From: Geobacter sp. SVR
Lineage (GTDB): Bacteria; Desulfobacterota; Desulfuromonadia; Geobacterales; Pseudopelobacteraceae
Assembly: GCF_016865365.1 (NCBI RefSeq)
Contig: NZ_AP024469.1
Coordinates: forward strand, 496,001 to 560,000
Length of the DNA: 64,000 nucleotides
Reading direction: 5' to 3'
In this document: positions 9,531-17,513 of the stretch, one piece after another
How the letters are laid out: each line of letters begins with the position of its first letter
How positions within the stretch are numbered: position 1 is the first letter of the stretch
The notes under the pieces: model-generated
The model's input: the letters and a program-made list of their open reading frames with translations, nothing else
Database searches by the model: none
What the model was told of the DNA's origin: nothing
Program-made: the position numbers and the translations under genes

Positions 9531-9656
9531 GAAGGACTCCTGAGGAAAATTGGGCCATTGTGCCTGTTTTTACGGGGGAAGGCAAGCGGGTACATGAAAG
9601 TCTAGCCCGTCATCGGATGCCGGCAAGACAAAAAGTGGGTTGACCGGCGATTTTTC

Positions 9657-9883
9657 CAGCAGCTGTTGAAATTCTCAGGTTGTTCAAAAATGGGCAGATC
9701 GTCGCACCCGCAGGAAGCCACGCGGAGGCCCTCACCCGGCCTTTGGCCACCCTCTCCCAAAGGGAGAGGGAACAGAATGCCCTCCCCCTCTGGGGGAGGG
9801 ATAGGGAGAGGGCTGCAGCGCTACGCCGCACAAGGTGGCTGACGAGGACGGCGGCGAGATGCCCGTTTTTCAACAACCTTCTA
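9657..9883 (+). repeat. Dispersed inverted-repeat element, copy 2 (long form)
   Basis: Same ends as copy 1 (AGCTGTTGAAATTCTCAGG to TTTTTCAACAACCTTCTA), but with an extra internal block of about 85 bases of C/G-rich CCCTCTCCC and GGGAGAGGG runs between the left arm and the GCTACGCC core. The terminal CTA again gives the stop codon of the neighbouring minus-strand gene. Apart from this element, the 350-base spacer 9531-9880 has nothing recognisable. Confidence 0.85.
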
Positions 9884-11143
9884 GGAGTAGTCCCGGGCCC
9901 GGCGAAACAGCAGGATCGCCGCAGCCAGCCCGGTTACAGGAAACAGGAAGGCGGCATGGAAGGCCTGCGGTGGGGCGGTTGCGCCGATGCGACCGTAGGA
10001 ACCGATGATCAGGCCCATTGCCTGCTGCGTGACCGCGGCGCCCATCAGCACGAAGAAATTGAGCGAGGTCAGGGCGGTGCCGACGATCTCGATCCTGAAC
10101 ATGGCGCGGATGATGGGATACACCATTACCCCGCTGGAAACCGCCATCCCCGTGGCAAAGAAGAGCACCCCCAGGAGCGGCTGCGGCAGTGATTCCGCCG
10201 GTCCCAGGAACGAGGACATCGGGATCAGCAGGAGGAGTTGACCGGCCAGCAGGGTCTTCTTGAGGGAGCGGAAAACGGTGCGGGCGACGGTATCGATCAT
10301 CATGCTGCCCGAGATGAAGCCCAGCGAGGTGAACATCAGCGTCCGGCCGGCTGCGCTGCGCGAAAGACCCAGCACCTCCATCAGGTACGGGCCTCCCCAT
10401 AATCCCTGCAGGGCCAGATAGTTGCCGTACCAGAAAAAGGCCACCCCTCCCAGCAACCAAAAATCCCGGTTGCCCAGGATCTCGCCCCAGGCGGAAAACA
10501 GCCCCTCCTTTACTCCCCCCGGCGGCGAAGGGGCAGGGTGGCTGGGAGCCGCTCCCGGAGAGGAGGGGGGACGGTCGCGTACTATGGTGTACACCAGCAC
10601 GGTCACCAGGACCTGGACCACCCCGATCGCCAGGAAGGAGGAACGCCAGCCGACAGCTGCCACGGCCAGTGCCAGCGGTGCCGTTCCGGCCAGGTTTCCC
10701 AGGTTGCCGACCGCTACCATGAAGCCGGAGATCCGGCCGAATTCCTGTTTGGAGTACCAGTGGCTGAAGATGGTGAAGGTGCCCATCAGCACGGAGGCGG
10801 TGCCGATGCCGATCAGCACCCTTGCCGCCATGGCGGCGGGCAGGGTGTCAGCCTGGGAAAAGAGAATCCCCCCGGTGGCGGTCAGCAAGCCGCTGGCACT
10901 GATTACCAGCCGCCCCCCCAGGCGATCGATCATCGGTCCGAGAGGGATCTGCGCCGCGGCATAGACATAGAAGAGAATGCCGGCCAGTGCGCCGAGCTGC
11001 TGCGGGCTGAGCCGGAGGTCGCGGGAGATGTCGGCCGCCACCACGGCCAGAGATACGCGGTAGAAATAGACCAGGATGTACATCAGCGCCAGCGCGCCGA
11101 AGAGTCTCCAGCGCCGGCGCTGCAGAACGGTGTGATCGACCAT
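9881..11143 (-). CDS. Major facilitator superfamily transporter
   Basis: 420 residues with about 12 hydrophobic segments split 6+6 by a Pro/Gly/Ser-rich central loop near residues 195-220. The MFS loop 2-3 signature appears as GPMIDRLGGRLV near residue 75. It is an inner-membrane carrier, probably proton-linked, related to the organic-anion/glycerol-3-phosphate/hexuronate type, but no substrate can be assigned. The neighbours (cysS and a riboswitch-controlled lipoprotein on the other strand) give no clue. The last codons abut the repeat element copy 2, whose final CTA forms the TAG stop. ATG at 11143 was chosen because it gives a full first membrane helix. Confidence 0.82.
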   Translation of the reverse strand: MVDHTVLQRRRWRLFGALALMYILVYFYRVSLAVVAADISRDLRLSPQQLGALAGILFYVYAAAQIPLGPMIDRLGGRLVISASGLLTATGGILFSQADTLPAAMAARVLIGIGTASVLMGTFTIFSHWYSKQEFGRISGFMVAVGNLGNLAGTAPLALAVAAVGWRSSFLAIGVVQVLVTVLVYTIVRDRPPSSPGAAPSHPAPSPPGGVKEGLFSAWGEILGNRDFWLLGGVAFFWYGNYLALQGLWGGPYLMEVLGLSRSAAGRTLMFTSLGFISGSMMIDTVARTVFRSLKKTLLAGQLLLLIPMSSFLGPAESLPQPLLGVLFFATGMAVSSGVMVYPIIRAMFRIEIVGTALTSLNFFVLMGAAVTQQAMGLIIGSYGRIGATAPPQAFHAAFLFPVTGLAAAILLFRRARDYS

Positions 11144-11356
11144 GCCCTCTCTCTGTCCTGAATGATGTGGATGCAGCCGCCATCCCGCGTCCGCACCCCC
11201 GGAAGATCCGGCGGGTACGAATGCTGGTCAGTGCACAGTCTGATTACCAGAACGTGCGCTCTGAAAGCCACAACTATTTTTTGTGATCTCCGTCACCTCA
11301 TTTCAGGGGCATTCTCGGCTATAAACGACCAACGCTTACATAGCTGCACAAAAGCC

Positions 11357-11440
11357 ACGCATAGACGACAATACTAAACCATTCGCGAGAATGGGACGGA
11401 AAGCCTATTGGGTCTCTTCGAGACAGCCGGGTCGCCGAAA
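11357..11440 (+). ncRNA. GEMM-I class cyclic-dinucleotide riboswitch (GEMM-Ib-like)
   Basis: The leader upstream of the lipoprotein gene carries the GEMM core: CTAAACC (11375), an ATTC-GCGA-GAAT stem with GNRA loop, GGGACGGAAAGCC (11393-11405), a second stem GGGTCTC-TTCG-GAGAC, and the tetraloop-receptor strand GCCGGGTCGCCG (11426-11437). GEMM-I RNAs bind c-di-GMP or 3',3'-cGAMP. The 5' junction reads CAATACTAAACC rather than CAGGGCAAACC, as in the Geobacter cGAMP-selective subclass, so cGAMP is the more likely ligand (inference). The expression platform is the terminator that follows. Confidence 0.88.
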
Positions 11441-11470
11441 TATCAACGATATTCGGCCCCGGCTTTTTTT
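11426..11470 (+). terminator. Riboswitch expression-platform terminator
   Basis: GCCGAAATAT-caacg-ATATTCGGC extended by GCCGGG/CCCGGC and followed by seven T. The 5' arm (GCCGGGTCGCCG) is the same strand that forms the 3' side of the aptamer. Ligand binding and termination therefore exclude each other, predicting an ON switch. Confidence 0.85.
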
Positions 11471-11530
11471 GTGCCGCAAACCCCACGACGTTTGCCGGAA
11501 CGGCAATCATTGTCAGAAAAGGAGAAAGAA

Positions 11531-13114
11531 GTGAGAAAACCATTACAATGCGCATCTATCGTCATCGCCATGCTGTCGCTGATGACTATCGGCCTGATGC
11601 TTGCCGGCTGCAGCGGCTCAGGAGGAGGGGTGTCGTCCCAGGTGGTGAGCGGCAACGCCTCGGTCGGGGCGCCCCTGGCCGGGCAGGTAAGCCTGAAGGA
11701 TTCCTCGGCCCAGCCCCAGGAGAAGACCGCCGTCATCGGCAGTGACGGTTCCTTTGCATTCGATGTCACCGGACTGAAAGCCCCCTTTATCATTCAAGGG
11801 GTCGGCAATTCCGCCGGTACGACCTATAAGCTGCACTCCTTTGCGAACGGAACCGGCACGGCCAACGTCAACCCACTTTCCAATGCTCTGGTGGCAAGCG
11901 CGGCTGGGGTAAGCGACCCGGGGCAGGTGTTTCAGGCGGCCGACCCGGCCGTGCTCCAGAAGATCAAGGAAGATCTGCCTACAGCTACCAGTGATCTGCT
12001 GAACAAGCTGCAGCCCTTGCTCAAGCTTTACGGCGCAGAAGGCAAGGATCCCATTACCGACAGCTACCAGTCCGATCACCAGGGGCTCGACGGTCTGTTC
12101 GACAACGTCAGCGTCGCCATTCCCAACGGAGTTATCACGGTCGCCAATGCGAAGACCGGCGAGGTGATCTTCAGCGCGTCGGTCACGGATATCAAAAGCG
12201 GAACGTTCAACGACAATCCGTCTACTCTGCCACAGACTCCCGCCCAGACCGATCCTCCTGAGGAAGTGACCCCCACCCCCCCGGTCACCACGCCGCCGAC
12301 CGTGACCGTTCCGGCTGCACCGGCCAACGTGGTCGCCTCCGGCGGCACCAGGCAGGTGACCCTTTCCTGGAAAGCGGTCAGCAGCGCCACCTCCTACAAC
12401 GTCTATTACGGGACCGCGTCCGGCATCACCAAGGGCAGCGGCACCAAGCTGACCAATGTTTCCAGCCCGGCCGTGCTGACCGGCCTGAATGACGGTACGA
12501 CCTACTACTGCATCGTGACCGCCGTGAACAGCGCCGGTGAAAGCGCAGCCTCGGTCCAGGTGGCTGCCGCCACAGTGAGTGCCACCCCCAGCCCGGTCAT
12601 CCCGCCCGTGCCGGGCTCGGTCACCGCAACCGGGGGCGCAAACCAGGCCACCCTGACCTGGGCTGCCTCTTCCGGAGCCACCTCCTACAATATCTACTGG
12701 TCCAGCACTTCCGGAGTCACCAAGGCGAACGGAACGCGGGTCAGCGGCGTGACCAGCCCCTATGTCAAAACCGGCCTCTCCGCGGGCAGCACCTACTACT
12801 TCATCGTTACCGCGGTCAACAGCGCCGGAGAAAGCGCCGCCTCGGCCCAGGTTTCGGCATCCACCAACCCGCCCGTGACCAAGCAGCTCAGCCTGGCCTG
12901 GGATGGAGTTACCGGAGCCAGCTCCTATAACCTGTACTGGTCGACCTCACCGGGGGTGACTACCTCCAACGGCAAGAAGATCAGCGGCGTCAGCAGCCCC
13001 TACACCCATACCGGCCTGGCAGCCGGGACCACCTACTACTACGTGGTCACCGCCAGCGACGGCAGCCAGGAAAGCGCCGCCTCGGCCCAGGCTTCGGGAA
13101 CGACCGGTCTCTGA
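11531..13114 (+). CDS. Lipoprotein with three fibronectin type III domains
   Basis: 527 residues from a GTG start at 11531 with AGGAG 7 bases upstream; earlier starts would lie inside the riboswitch terminator. The signal peptide ends in the lipobox LAGC (about residues 23-26), so it is lipid-anchored in the cell envelope, followed by a Ser/Gly linker. Residues 30-230 are a unique domain with a carboxypeptidase-regulatory-like beta start (SGNASVGAPLAGQVSLKD). A Thr/Pro linker leads to three fibronectin III repeats at about 260-347, 358-445 and 448-527, each with the SYNxYY/W core and TYYxxVTA strand. Such proteins usually act in adhesion or matrix. Control by a cyclic-dinucleotide riboswitch fits a surface-attachment or electron-transfer lifestyle (inference). 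Confidence 0.85.
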   Translation: MRKPLQCASIVIAMLSLMTIGLMLAGCSGSGGGVSSQVVSGNASVGAPLAGQVSLKDSSAQPQEKTAVIGSDGSFAFDVTGLKAPFIIQGVGNSAGTTYKLHSFANGTGTANVNPLSNALVASAAGVSDPGQVFQAADPAVLQKIKEDLPTATSDLLNKLQPLLKLYGAEGKDPITDSYQSDHQGLDGLFDNVSVAIPNGVITVANAKTGEVIFSASVTDIKSGTFNDNPSTLPQTPAQTDPPEEVTPTPPVTTPPTVTVPAAPANVVASGGTRQVTLSWKAVSSATSYNVYYGTASGITKGSGTKLTNVSSPAVLTGLNDGTTYYCIVTAVNSAGESAASVQVAAATVSATPSPVIPPVPGSVTATGGANQATLTWAASSGATSYNIYWSSTSGVTKANGTRVSGVTSPYVKTGLSAGSTYYFIVTAVNSAGESAASAQVSASTNPPVTKQLSLAWDGVTGASSYNLYWSTSPGVTTSNGKKISGVSSPYTHTGLAAGTTYYYVVTASDGSQESAASAQASGTTGL

Positions 13115-13143
13115 CGATCCCGTTGCCATAGCATAGCGGTCCC

Positions 13144-13174
13144 TTGCAAAGGGCTCCCCCAGGGGAGCCCTTTG
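13144..13174 (+). terminator. Strong hairpin after the lipoprotein gene
   Basis: GCAAAGGGCTCCCC-cag-GGGGAGCCCTTTGC is a near-perfect 14-bp stem about 30 bases after the stop codon. There is no T run, so it may act as a terminator or as a 3' mRNA stabiliser. Confidence 0.65.
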
Positions 13175-13428
13175 CCTATGTAGTGTCCCCAAAAGCCGGA
13201 TCGCTACGTCCTCCGCGGGCCCGGCCGCCGCCGATCATGATATCCGGGAAACCCCGCTCCCCACCTTCCTGTTCCCGGACCTGCCCTCTTCCTCTGCGAC
13301 AAAAACGATGAAAAGGACCTCTGCGCTTTTACACCGTCGAATCTTTCTTCCGGCAAGGTAAGTGCGTGACTCCGTGAATCTTTTGTGAGATGATCGAGCG
13401 CTAATTTGAGCCGGTCAGAGGGTTGCCG
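13175..13428. other. Intergenic stretch without recognisable gene
   Basis: About 250 bases between the lipoprotein hairpin and the hybrid kinase. Both strands were read: no convincing coding frame, no RNA family and no clear promoter were seen. A CAGAGGG ribosome site for the next gene lies at its end. Confidence 0.5.
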
Positions 13429-15858
13429 ATGAGCAGATCCGCTACACCAGATTCCCCACCTCAAGAAGGAGGCACTCCCGTTCCCCTGCGCAGGACAAGC
13501 GGTGCCGCCTGGTTTGGTCCGGCCGTCATGCTGGCTGCCTTTCTGCTGTTATTCGGCGCCGTACTCTGGCTCACGCACCAGATCAGCGTCCAATCACAGC
13601 GAAAGGAACTTGTCTCCGGTGGGGAATCGTTGGGCGAGACAGTTCGGTTACGGCTGAAAGGAAACGCGGATTATCTGCTGTTGCTGGCCCAGCAGCGCGG
13701 TGACGGCACCCTGGACGCCCGCTCGTTTCAGGAACGGGCCTCTCAGTACGTACGCTTTCACCCGGAAATGATCAACATCACCTGGGTGGATGCGGATTTC
13801 GTCATTCGCGGGGTGGCCCCGCTCGCCGAGAACCGCCAGATCATGGGGCTGAAGCTGACCCTGCCGGAACCGAAACGGGTCTCCGATCTGGCCATGCGTA
13901 CCAGGCAACCGGTTTATACCCGTCCCTTCGAGGCCATTCAGGGCAAGCCATCCTTCGAGGTCTGGGTGCCGGTATACCGCGGGGACACGTTCCTGGGGCT
14001 GTTCGGCGGCGTGTATTCCTGTGAGCGGATCCTGAAGGAACTGGTTTCGCAGGAGCAGGGCAGGCAATACCAGATCAGCCTGATTGGCGCCGGAGCACTC
14101 TTGGCCGAACTTTCCTCGAGGGGGGAGGCTGATGAGGGACTGGTTCACCGTGTGGAGGTGACGCCTGGTGACAGCGGCGTGACGCTGAGGCTCAAAAAGT
14201 ATCGGCAGGGGGGGCAGGATTGGCGCCTGCTGGTGCTGGAGCTGTCGTGCCTGGCGCTGGTGCTGGCCATGTCGCTTGCCATGTGGAATCTGAAAAGGGA
14301 GGTGGCGGCCCGGAAGCGGACCGAGGATGCACTCCGGGCCAGCCAGGCAGGGCTGGTCAGGCAGAAGATGCTGTTGGACAACATCATCGAGGGAACCACC
14401 GATGCGGTCTTTGCCAAGGACACTGCCGGGCGTTACCTGATCGTCAACCATGAAGTGGCGAGGATGTACAACCGGCCGGCAGAAGAGATCATCGGCCGTG
14501 ACGATACCCATTTCCTTCCCGCCGATGAAGTGCAGCTGCAGATGGAGGCCGACCGTGACCTCATCGCACAGCCCGGCACCAGGACGAGGGAGGAATCGTT
14601 GACCACCATCGACGGCAGACGGATCTTCCTTGCCACCAAGGGGCCGATCAACGATGAACAGGGCACGGTGATCGGCCTGTTCGGCATCTCCCGGGACATT
14701 ACCGAACAGCGCCGACTGGAGGAACAGCTGCGCCAGTCCCTCAAGATGGAATCGATCGGGCGTCTGGCAGGCGGGGTCGCCCATGACTTCAACAACAAGC
14801 TGACCATCATTCTCGGCTATGCGGAACTTTCCAGACTCGCGGCTCCCGAAGGGAGCAAACTGTGGCACAACCTGAACGGGATAATCACGGCAGCCGGCCA
14901 CTCCCGTGAAATCACCGCACAATTACTGGCTTTTTCCAGGCAGCAGGCCATATCCCCCAGGCCGTTGAACCTGAACCATGCCCTGGCCGATACCCGGCGG
15001 ATGCTTCCCCGCCTGATCGGAGAGGATATCGTGCTGACCTTCGACTTGGCCGACGACCTGTGGCAGGTCACGCTGGATTCCACCCAACTTGACCAGATCG
15101 TCATGAACCTGGCTGTCAATGCCCGCGATGCCATGCCCGCCGGTGGCCGTCTGACGATATCGACCGCCAACACCGCCGTGGATCGGATCTACTGCAACAA
15201 CCACCTGGATGCCAAGCCGGGTGATTATGTCCGCCTGACCTTCAGCGATACCGGCCATGGCATCGAACGTGAGCAGTTGAAGCATATCTTCGAGCCTTTT
15301 TACACTACCAAGGAGATCGGTAAAGGCACCGGCCTGGGCCTGGCGACCATCTACGGTATCGTCACCCAGAACAACGGATTCATCAATGTGTACAGCGAGC
15401 CGGACTACGGCAGCGTGTTCAGCATATTCCTGCCCCGTCTGGAAATACTTCCCGATCCGGAAGTGCGGGAGCATCCGGCCTCCCTGAGCGGCTCCGGCAC
15501 CGTGCTCCTGGTGGAGGATGACGAGACGGTGCGCGGCATGACGGTCATGATGCTGGAGGAGTTGGGCTATGCGGTGCGGGTGGCGTCCAACCCGGATGAG
15601 GCGATCCGCATCTGCGGTGATCAGGCGGTACCGGTGGATATCGTGCTCAGCGACGTGATCATGCCCGAGATGAACGGCAAGGATATGATCGACCGGATCA
15701 AAATCTTCCGACCGGGCATAAAGGTGCTCTACATGTCGGGCTACTCCTTCGAGGTGTTCTCGAACAAGGGGGTGATGGGGGCGGATATGAGTTTCATCCA
15801 GAAACCCTTTGACATGGCTATGCTGCACCGGATGATCAGCGAGACGATCGATACCTGA
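13429..15858 (+). CDS. Hybrid sensor histidine kinase / response regulator (Cache-like sensor, PAS)
   Basis: 809 residues. Order: short cytoplasmic tail, TM helix (AVMLAAFLLLFGAVLWLTH, about 27-45), periplasmic CHASE/Cache-like sensor (50-255), second TM (LVLELSCLALVLAMSLAMW), PAS domain (about 305-430), HisKA with GVAHDFNNKLTIILGY (His near residue 450), HATPase with GTGLGLATIYGIV, and a C-terminal receiver with Asp in IVLSDVIMPEMNG. FNNKLT is the variant HisKA typical of PAS-hybrid kinases. It is anchored in the inner membrane with no separate output domain, so it probably passes phosphate on or signals by contact. ATG 13429 was chosen over the TTG six bases earlier because of CAGAGGG spacing. 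Confidence 0.85.
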   Translation: MSRSATPDSPPQEGGTPVPLRRTSGAAWFGPAVMLAAFLLLFGAVLWLTHQISVQSQRKELVSGGESLGETVRLRLKGNADYLLLLAQQRGDGTLDARSFQERASQYVRFHPEMINITWVDADFVIRGVAPLAENRQIMGLKLTLPEPKRVSDLAMRTRQPVYTRPFEAIQGKPSFEVWVPVYRGDTFLGLFGGVYSCERILKELVSQEQGRQYQISLIGAGALLAELSSRGEADEGLVHRVEVTPGDSGVTLRLKKYRQGGQDWRLLVLELSCLALVLAMSLAMWNLKREVAARKRTEDALRASQAGLVRQKMLLDNIIEGTTDAVFAKDTAGRYLIVNHEVARMYNRPAEEIIGRDDTHFLPADEVQLQMEADRDLIAQPGTRTREESLTTIDGRRIFLATKGPINDEQGTVIGLFGISRDITEQRRLEEQLRQSLKMESIGRLAGGVAHDFNNKLTIILGYAELSRLAAPEGSKLWHNLNGIITAAGHSREITAQLLAFSRQQAISPRPLNLNHALADTRRMLPRLIGEDIVLTFDLADDLWQVTLDSTQLDQIVMNLAVNARDAMPAGGRLTISTANTAVDRIYCNNHLDAKPGDYVRLTFSDTGHGIEREQLKHIFEPFYTTKEIGKGTGLGLATIYGIVTQNNGFINVYSEPDYGSVFSIFLPRLEILPDPEVREHPASLSGSGTVLLVEDDETVRGMTVMMLEELGYAVRVASNPDEAIRICGDQAVPVDIVLSDVIMPEMNGKDMIDRIKIFRPGIKVLYMSGYSFEVFSNKGVMGADMSFIQKPFDMAMLHRMISETIDT

Positions 15859-15972
15859 AAGGGCCGGGGGCAGCGGCGCTGTGGCGAAACTTTCGGCATC
15901 GCAGAGTTGCGGCGGGTTGACAGCCTGCTCAGGAGCACGGAGCTGGTATTCCATTATTCACAGGAGAACGAA

Positions 15973-16605
15973 GTGCAGCACATTTTTCCACTGCTCGGGA
16001 TCGCAGGGGCCATAGCCATCGGCGCCATGAGCCCCGGGCCAAGCTTCCTGATGGTTGCACGCACGGCCGTGGCTTCGTCGCGCTCTTCCGGCCTGGCAGC
16101 GGCCCTCGGCATGGGGGTGGGTGGCGTTCTGTTCGCCATCGCGGCCCTGGCCGGCCTCCAGGCCGCTTTCACTGCCATTCCGGGACTATACCTGGTCTTG
16201 AGGATCGCCGGCGGGTTCTACTTGGTCTACCTGGGATGCAGAATCTGGAGGGGGGCTGCCACGCCGCTCATGCTTCGGTCGGAAACCGCCGGACCGGGCA
16301 GAACCGCAGCGCGCGCTTTTGTACTGGCGCTTGGAACACAGATCAGCAATCCCAAAGCGGCCGTGGTGTATGCGAGCGTGTTTGCCGCATTTCTGCCCCG
16401 GACGTTTCCTGTGCTGCTCGGTGTGGGCACGGTCGTGATCATCTTCATCATCGAAACCGGCTGGTATGCGCTGGTAGCAGCGGTTCTGTCCGCTGACGGC
16501 CCGCGTGCGGCCTACCTGCGGTACAAGGCATGGGTGGATCGTTCTGCGGGCGGCGTCATGGGCATTCTGGGGATCAGGCTGATCACGTCCGCCCGGGGAG
16601 GTTAA
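15973..16605 (+). CDS. LysE/RhtB family amino-acid exporter
   Basis: 210 residues with about six hydrophobic segments. The family signature is visible near the N-terminus (IGAMSPGPSFLMVARTAV, the PGP loop after the first helix) and again as NPKAAVVYASVFAAFLP in the second half. Members export amino acids or derivatives such as lysine, homoserine, threonine or cysteine across the inner membrane; the substrate here is unknown. GTG at 15973 is preferred: CAGGAG is 6-7 bases upstream and the longer frame would add a charged tail atypical of the family. It follows the hybrid kinase by 114 bases on the same strand. Confidence 0.82.
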   Translation: MQHIFPLLGIAGAIAIGAMSPGPSFLMVARTAVASSRSSGLAAALGMGVGGVLFAIAALAGLQAAFTAIPGLYLVLRIAGGFYLVYLGCRIWRGAATPLMLRSETAGPGRTAARAFVLALGTQISNPKAAVVYASVFAAFLPRTFPVLLGVGTVVIIFIIETGWYALVAAVLSADGPRAAYLRYKAWVDRSAGGVMGILGIRLITSARGG

Positions 16606-16808
16606 TGAACCGCGGAGTTCTTGTTGGACGTATGTGTTTCGGGTGAGACCGTTGCCGGAGGAGGGTGAGCTCCCCGGAAAATTGTCCGTTGTTTTTTTAT
16701 TCCAGAGGAGTATCCTTGAATCAGAAGCAGCAGAAAGACGAGTAATCCCGACGGTATTCCCATGAGAGTATCCGGGAATGAAAGTCCCGATGCGGCTTCT
16801 GAACTCAT
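16602..16808 (-). CDS. Possible small membrane protein, 68 residues
   Basis: ATG at 16808 with GCAGGAGC about 10 bases upstream opens a 68-codon frame containing one strongly hydrophobic stretch (LMGIPSGLLVFLLLLIQGY), followed by a basic patch (KKQR) and a Pro/Thr-rich tail. It overlaps the 3' end of the exporter gene tail to tail by 4 bases. No family was recognised. The frame could be chance. The rest of the spacer (16809-17004) holds only a terminator. Confidence 0.3.
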   Translation of the reverse strand: MSSEAASGLSFPDTLMGIPSGLLVFLLLLIQGYSSGIKKQRTIFRGAHPPPATVSPETHTSNKNSAVH

Positions 16809-16918
16809 AAGAGTTGTGCTCCTGCTCCCGCGATTGGCTATAAAGACTATCGATCGCGCGTAAAACCCGTAGCTGACAAATAGCTGCGGATTCCTCAGGG
16901 GCACAATGATAACGCAAG

Positions 16919-16950
16919 GCCGGTTCACCCGAACCGGCCTTTTCTTTTTC
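16919..16950. terminator. Bidirectional rho-independent terminator
   Basis: AGGCCGGTTC-accc-GAACCGGCCT forms a 10-bp perfect stem followed by TTTTCTTTTTC on the plus strand. It lies between the plus-strand exporter and the minus-strand lipoprotein gene. Confidence 0.85.
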
Positions 16951-17004
16951 TTCCGCCTCCGTGTCTCTGCGTGGTGGCGGAATTCATACCTCAGGCCCGT
17001 ACTG

Positions 17005-17481
17005 CTATTGAAATGTGACGCTCTGAATGGCGACCGTCATGCCGGAAAGCGGCGCCCCTTCCGGGCTGGTGACGCTGTAGCCCCCCGCGATGCCGAAAAC
17101 GTTTGCCGCCGGGACGTTTCCTGGAGCGATGTGGTAGGTCAGGGTAGCGAATTCGCCAGCCGGGATTCCGTTGGCACTGATGAGGCCAAGCACCACGGCC
17201 CCCACGGCGGCGGTATTGGGCGCCAGAAATGCGTCCGGGGCGGCCCCATTACCGGTCGCTGACACATCGGAAGTCCCGATGCTCAGTCCCGAGGCCGGGC
17301 TGGCGGTGACCGTTGCCTGAATGGTGCCGATCGACGTGTTGGCCGGCAGTGTTCCGGCTGTGTGCACCTTGACGATCGCCCTGGCAGGTGCTGGCCCTCC
17401 GTCTCCTCCACCGCCACCGCAGCCTGCAATGGCCAATGCCAGCATTGTCGACGTAATTCCCGGAACGTTCACGAACTTCAT
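17005..17481 (-). CDS. Small cohesin-like lipoprotein
   Basis: 158 residues. An N-terminal hydrophobic stretch ends in IAGC (lipobox, Cys near residue 21), followed by a Gly-rich linker, so export and lipid anchoring are likely. The mature part alternates small and hydrophobic residues (VKVHTAGTLPANTSIGTIQ, IPAGEFATLTYHIAPGN), the pattern of a cohesin-like or immunoglobulin-like beta-sandwich as seen in Geobacter surface lipoproteins. It lies immediately downstream of the kinase/activator pair 17514-20866 in the same direction (32 bases), so it may be read from the same message. No specific function can be given. Confidence 0.6.
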   Translation of the reverse strand: MKFVNVPGITSTMLALAIAGCGGGGGDGGPAPARAIVKVHTAGTLPANTSIGTIQATVTASPASGLSIGTSDVSATGNGAAPDAFLAPNTAAVGAVVLGLISANGIPAGEFATLTYHIAPGNVPAANVFGIAGGYSVTSPEGAPLSGMTVAIQSVTFQ

Positions 17482-17513
17482 GAGCCCTCCTCTTGCCGCG
17501 TGTCGTCATGTCC

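Noticed and set aside
11408-11530. Longer N-terminus of the fibronectin-III lipoprotein
   Set aside because: It would lie inside the riboswitch and its terminator; the GTG at 11531 gives a proper lipoprotein signal and ribosome site.
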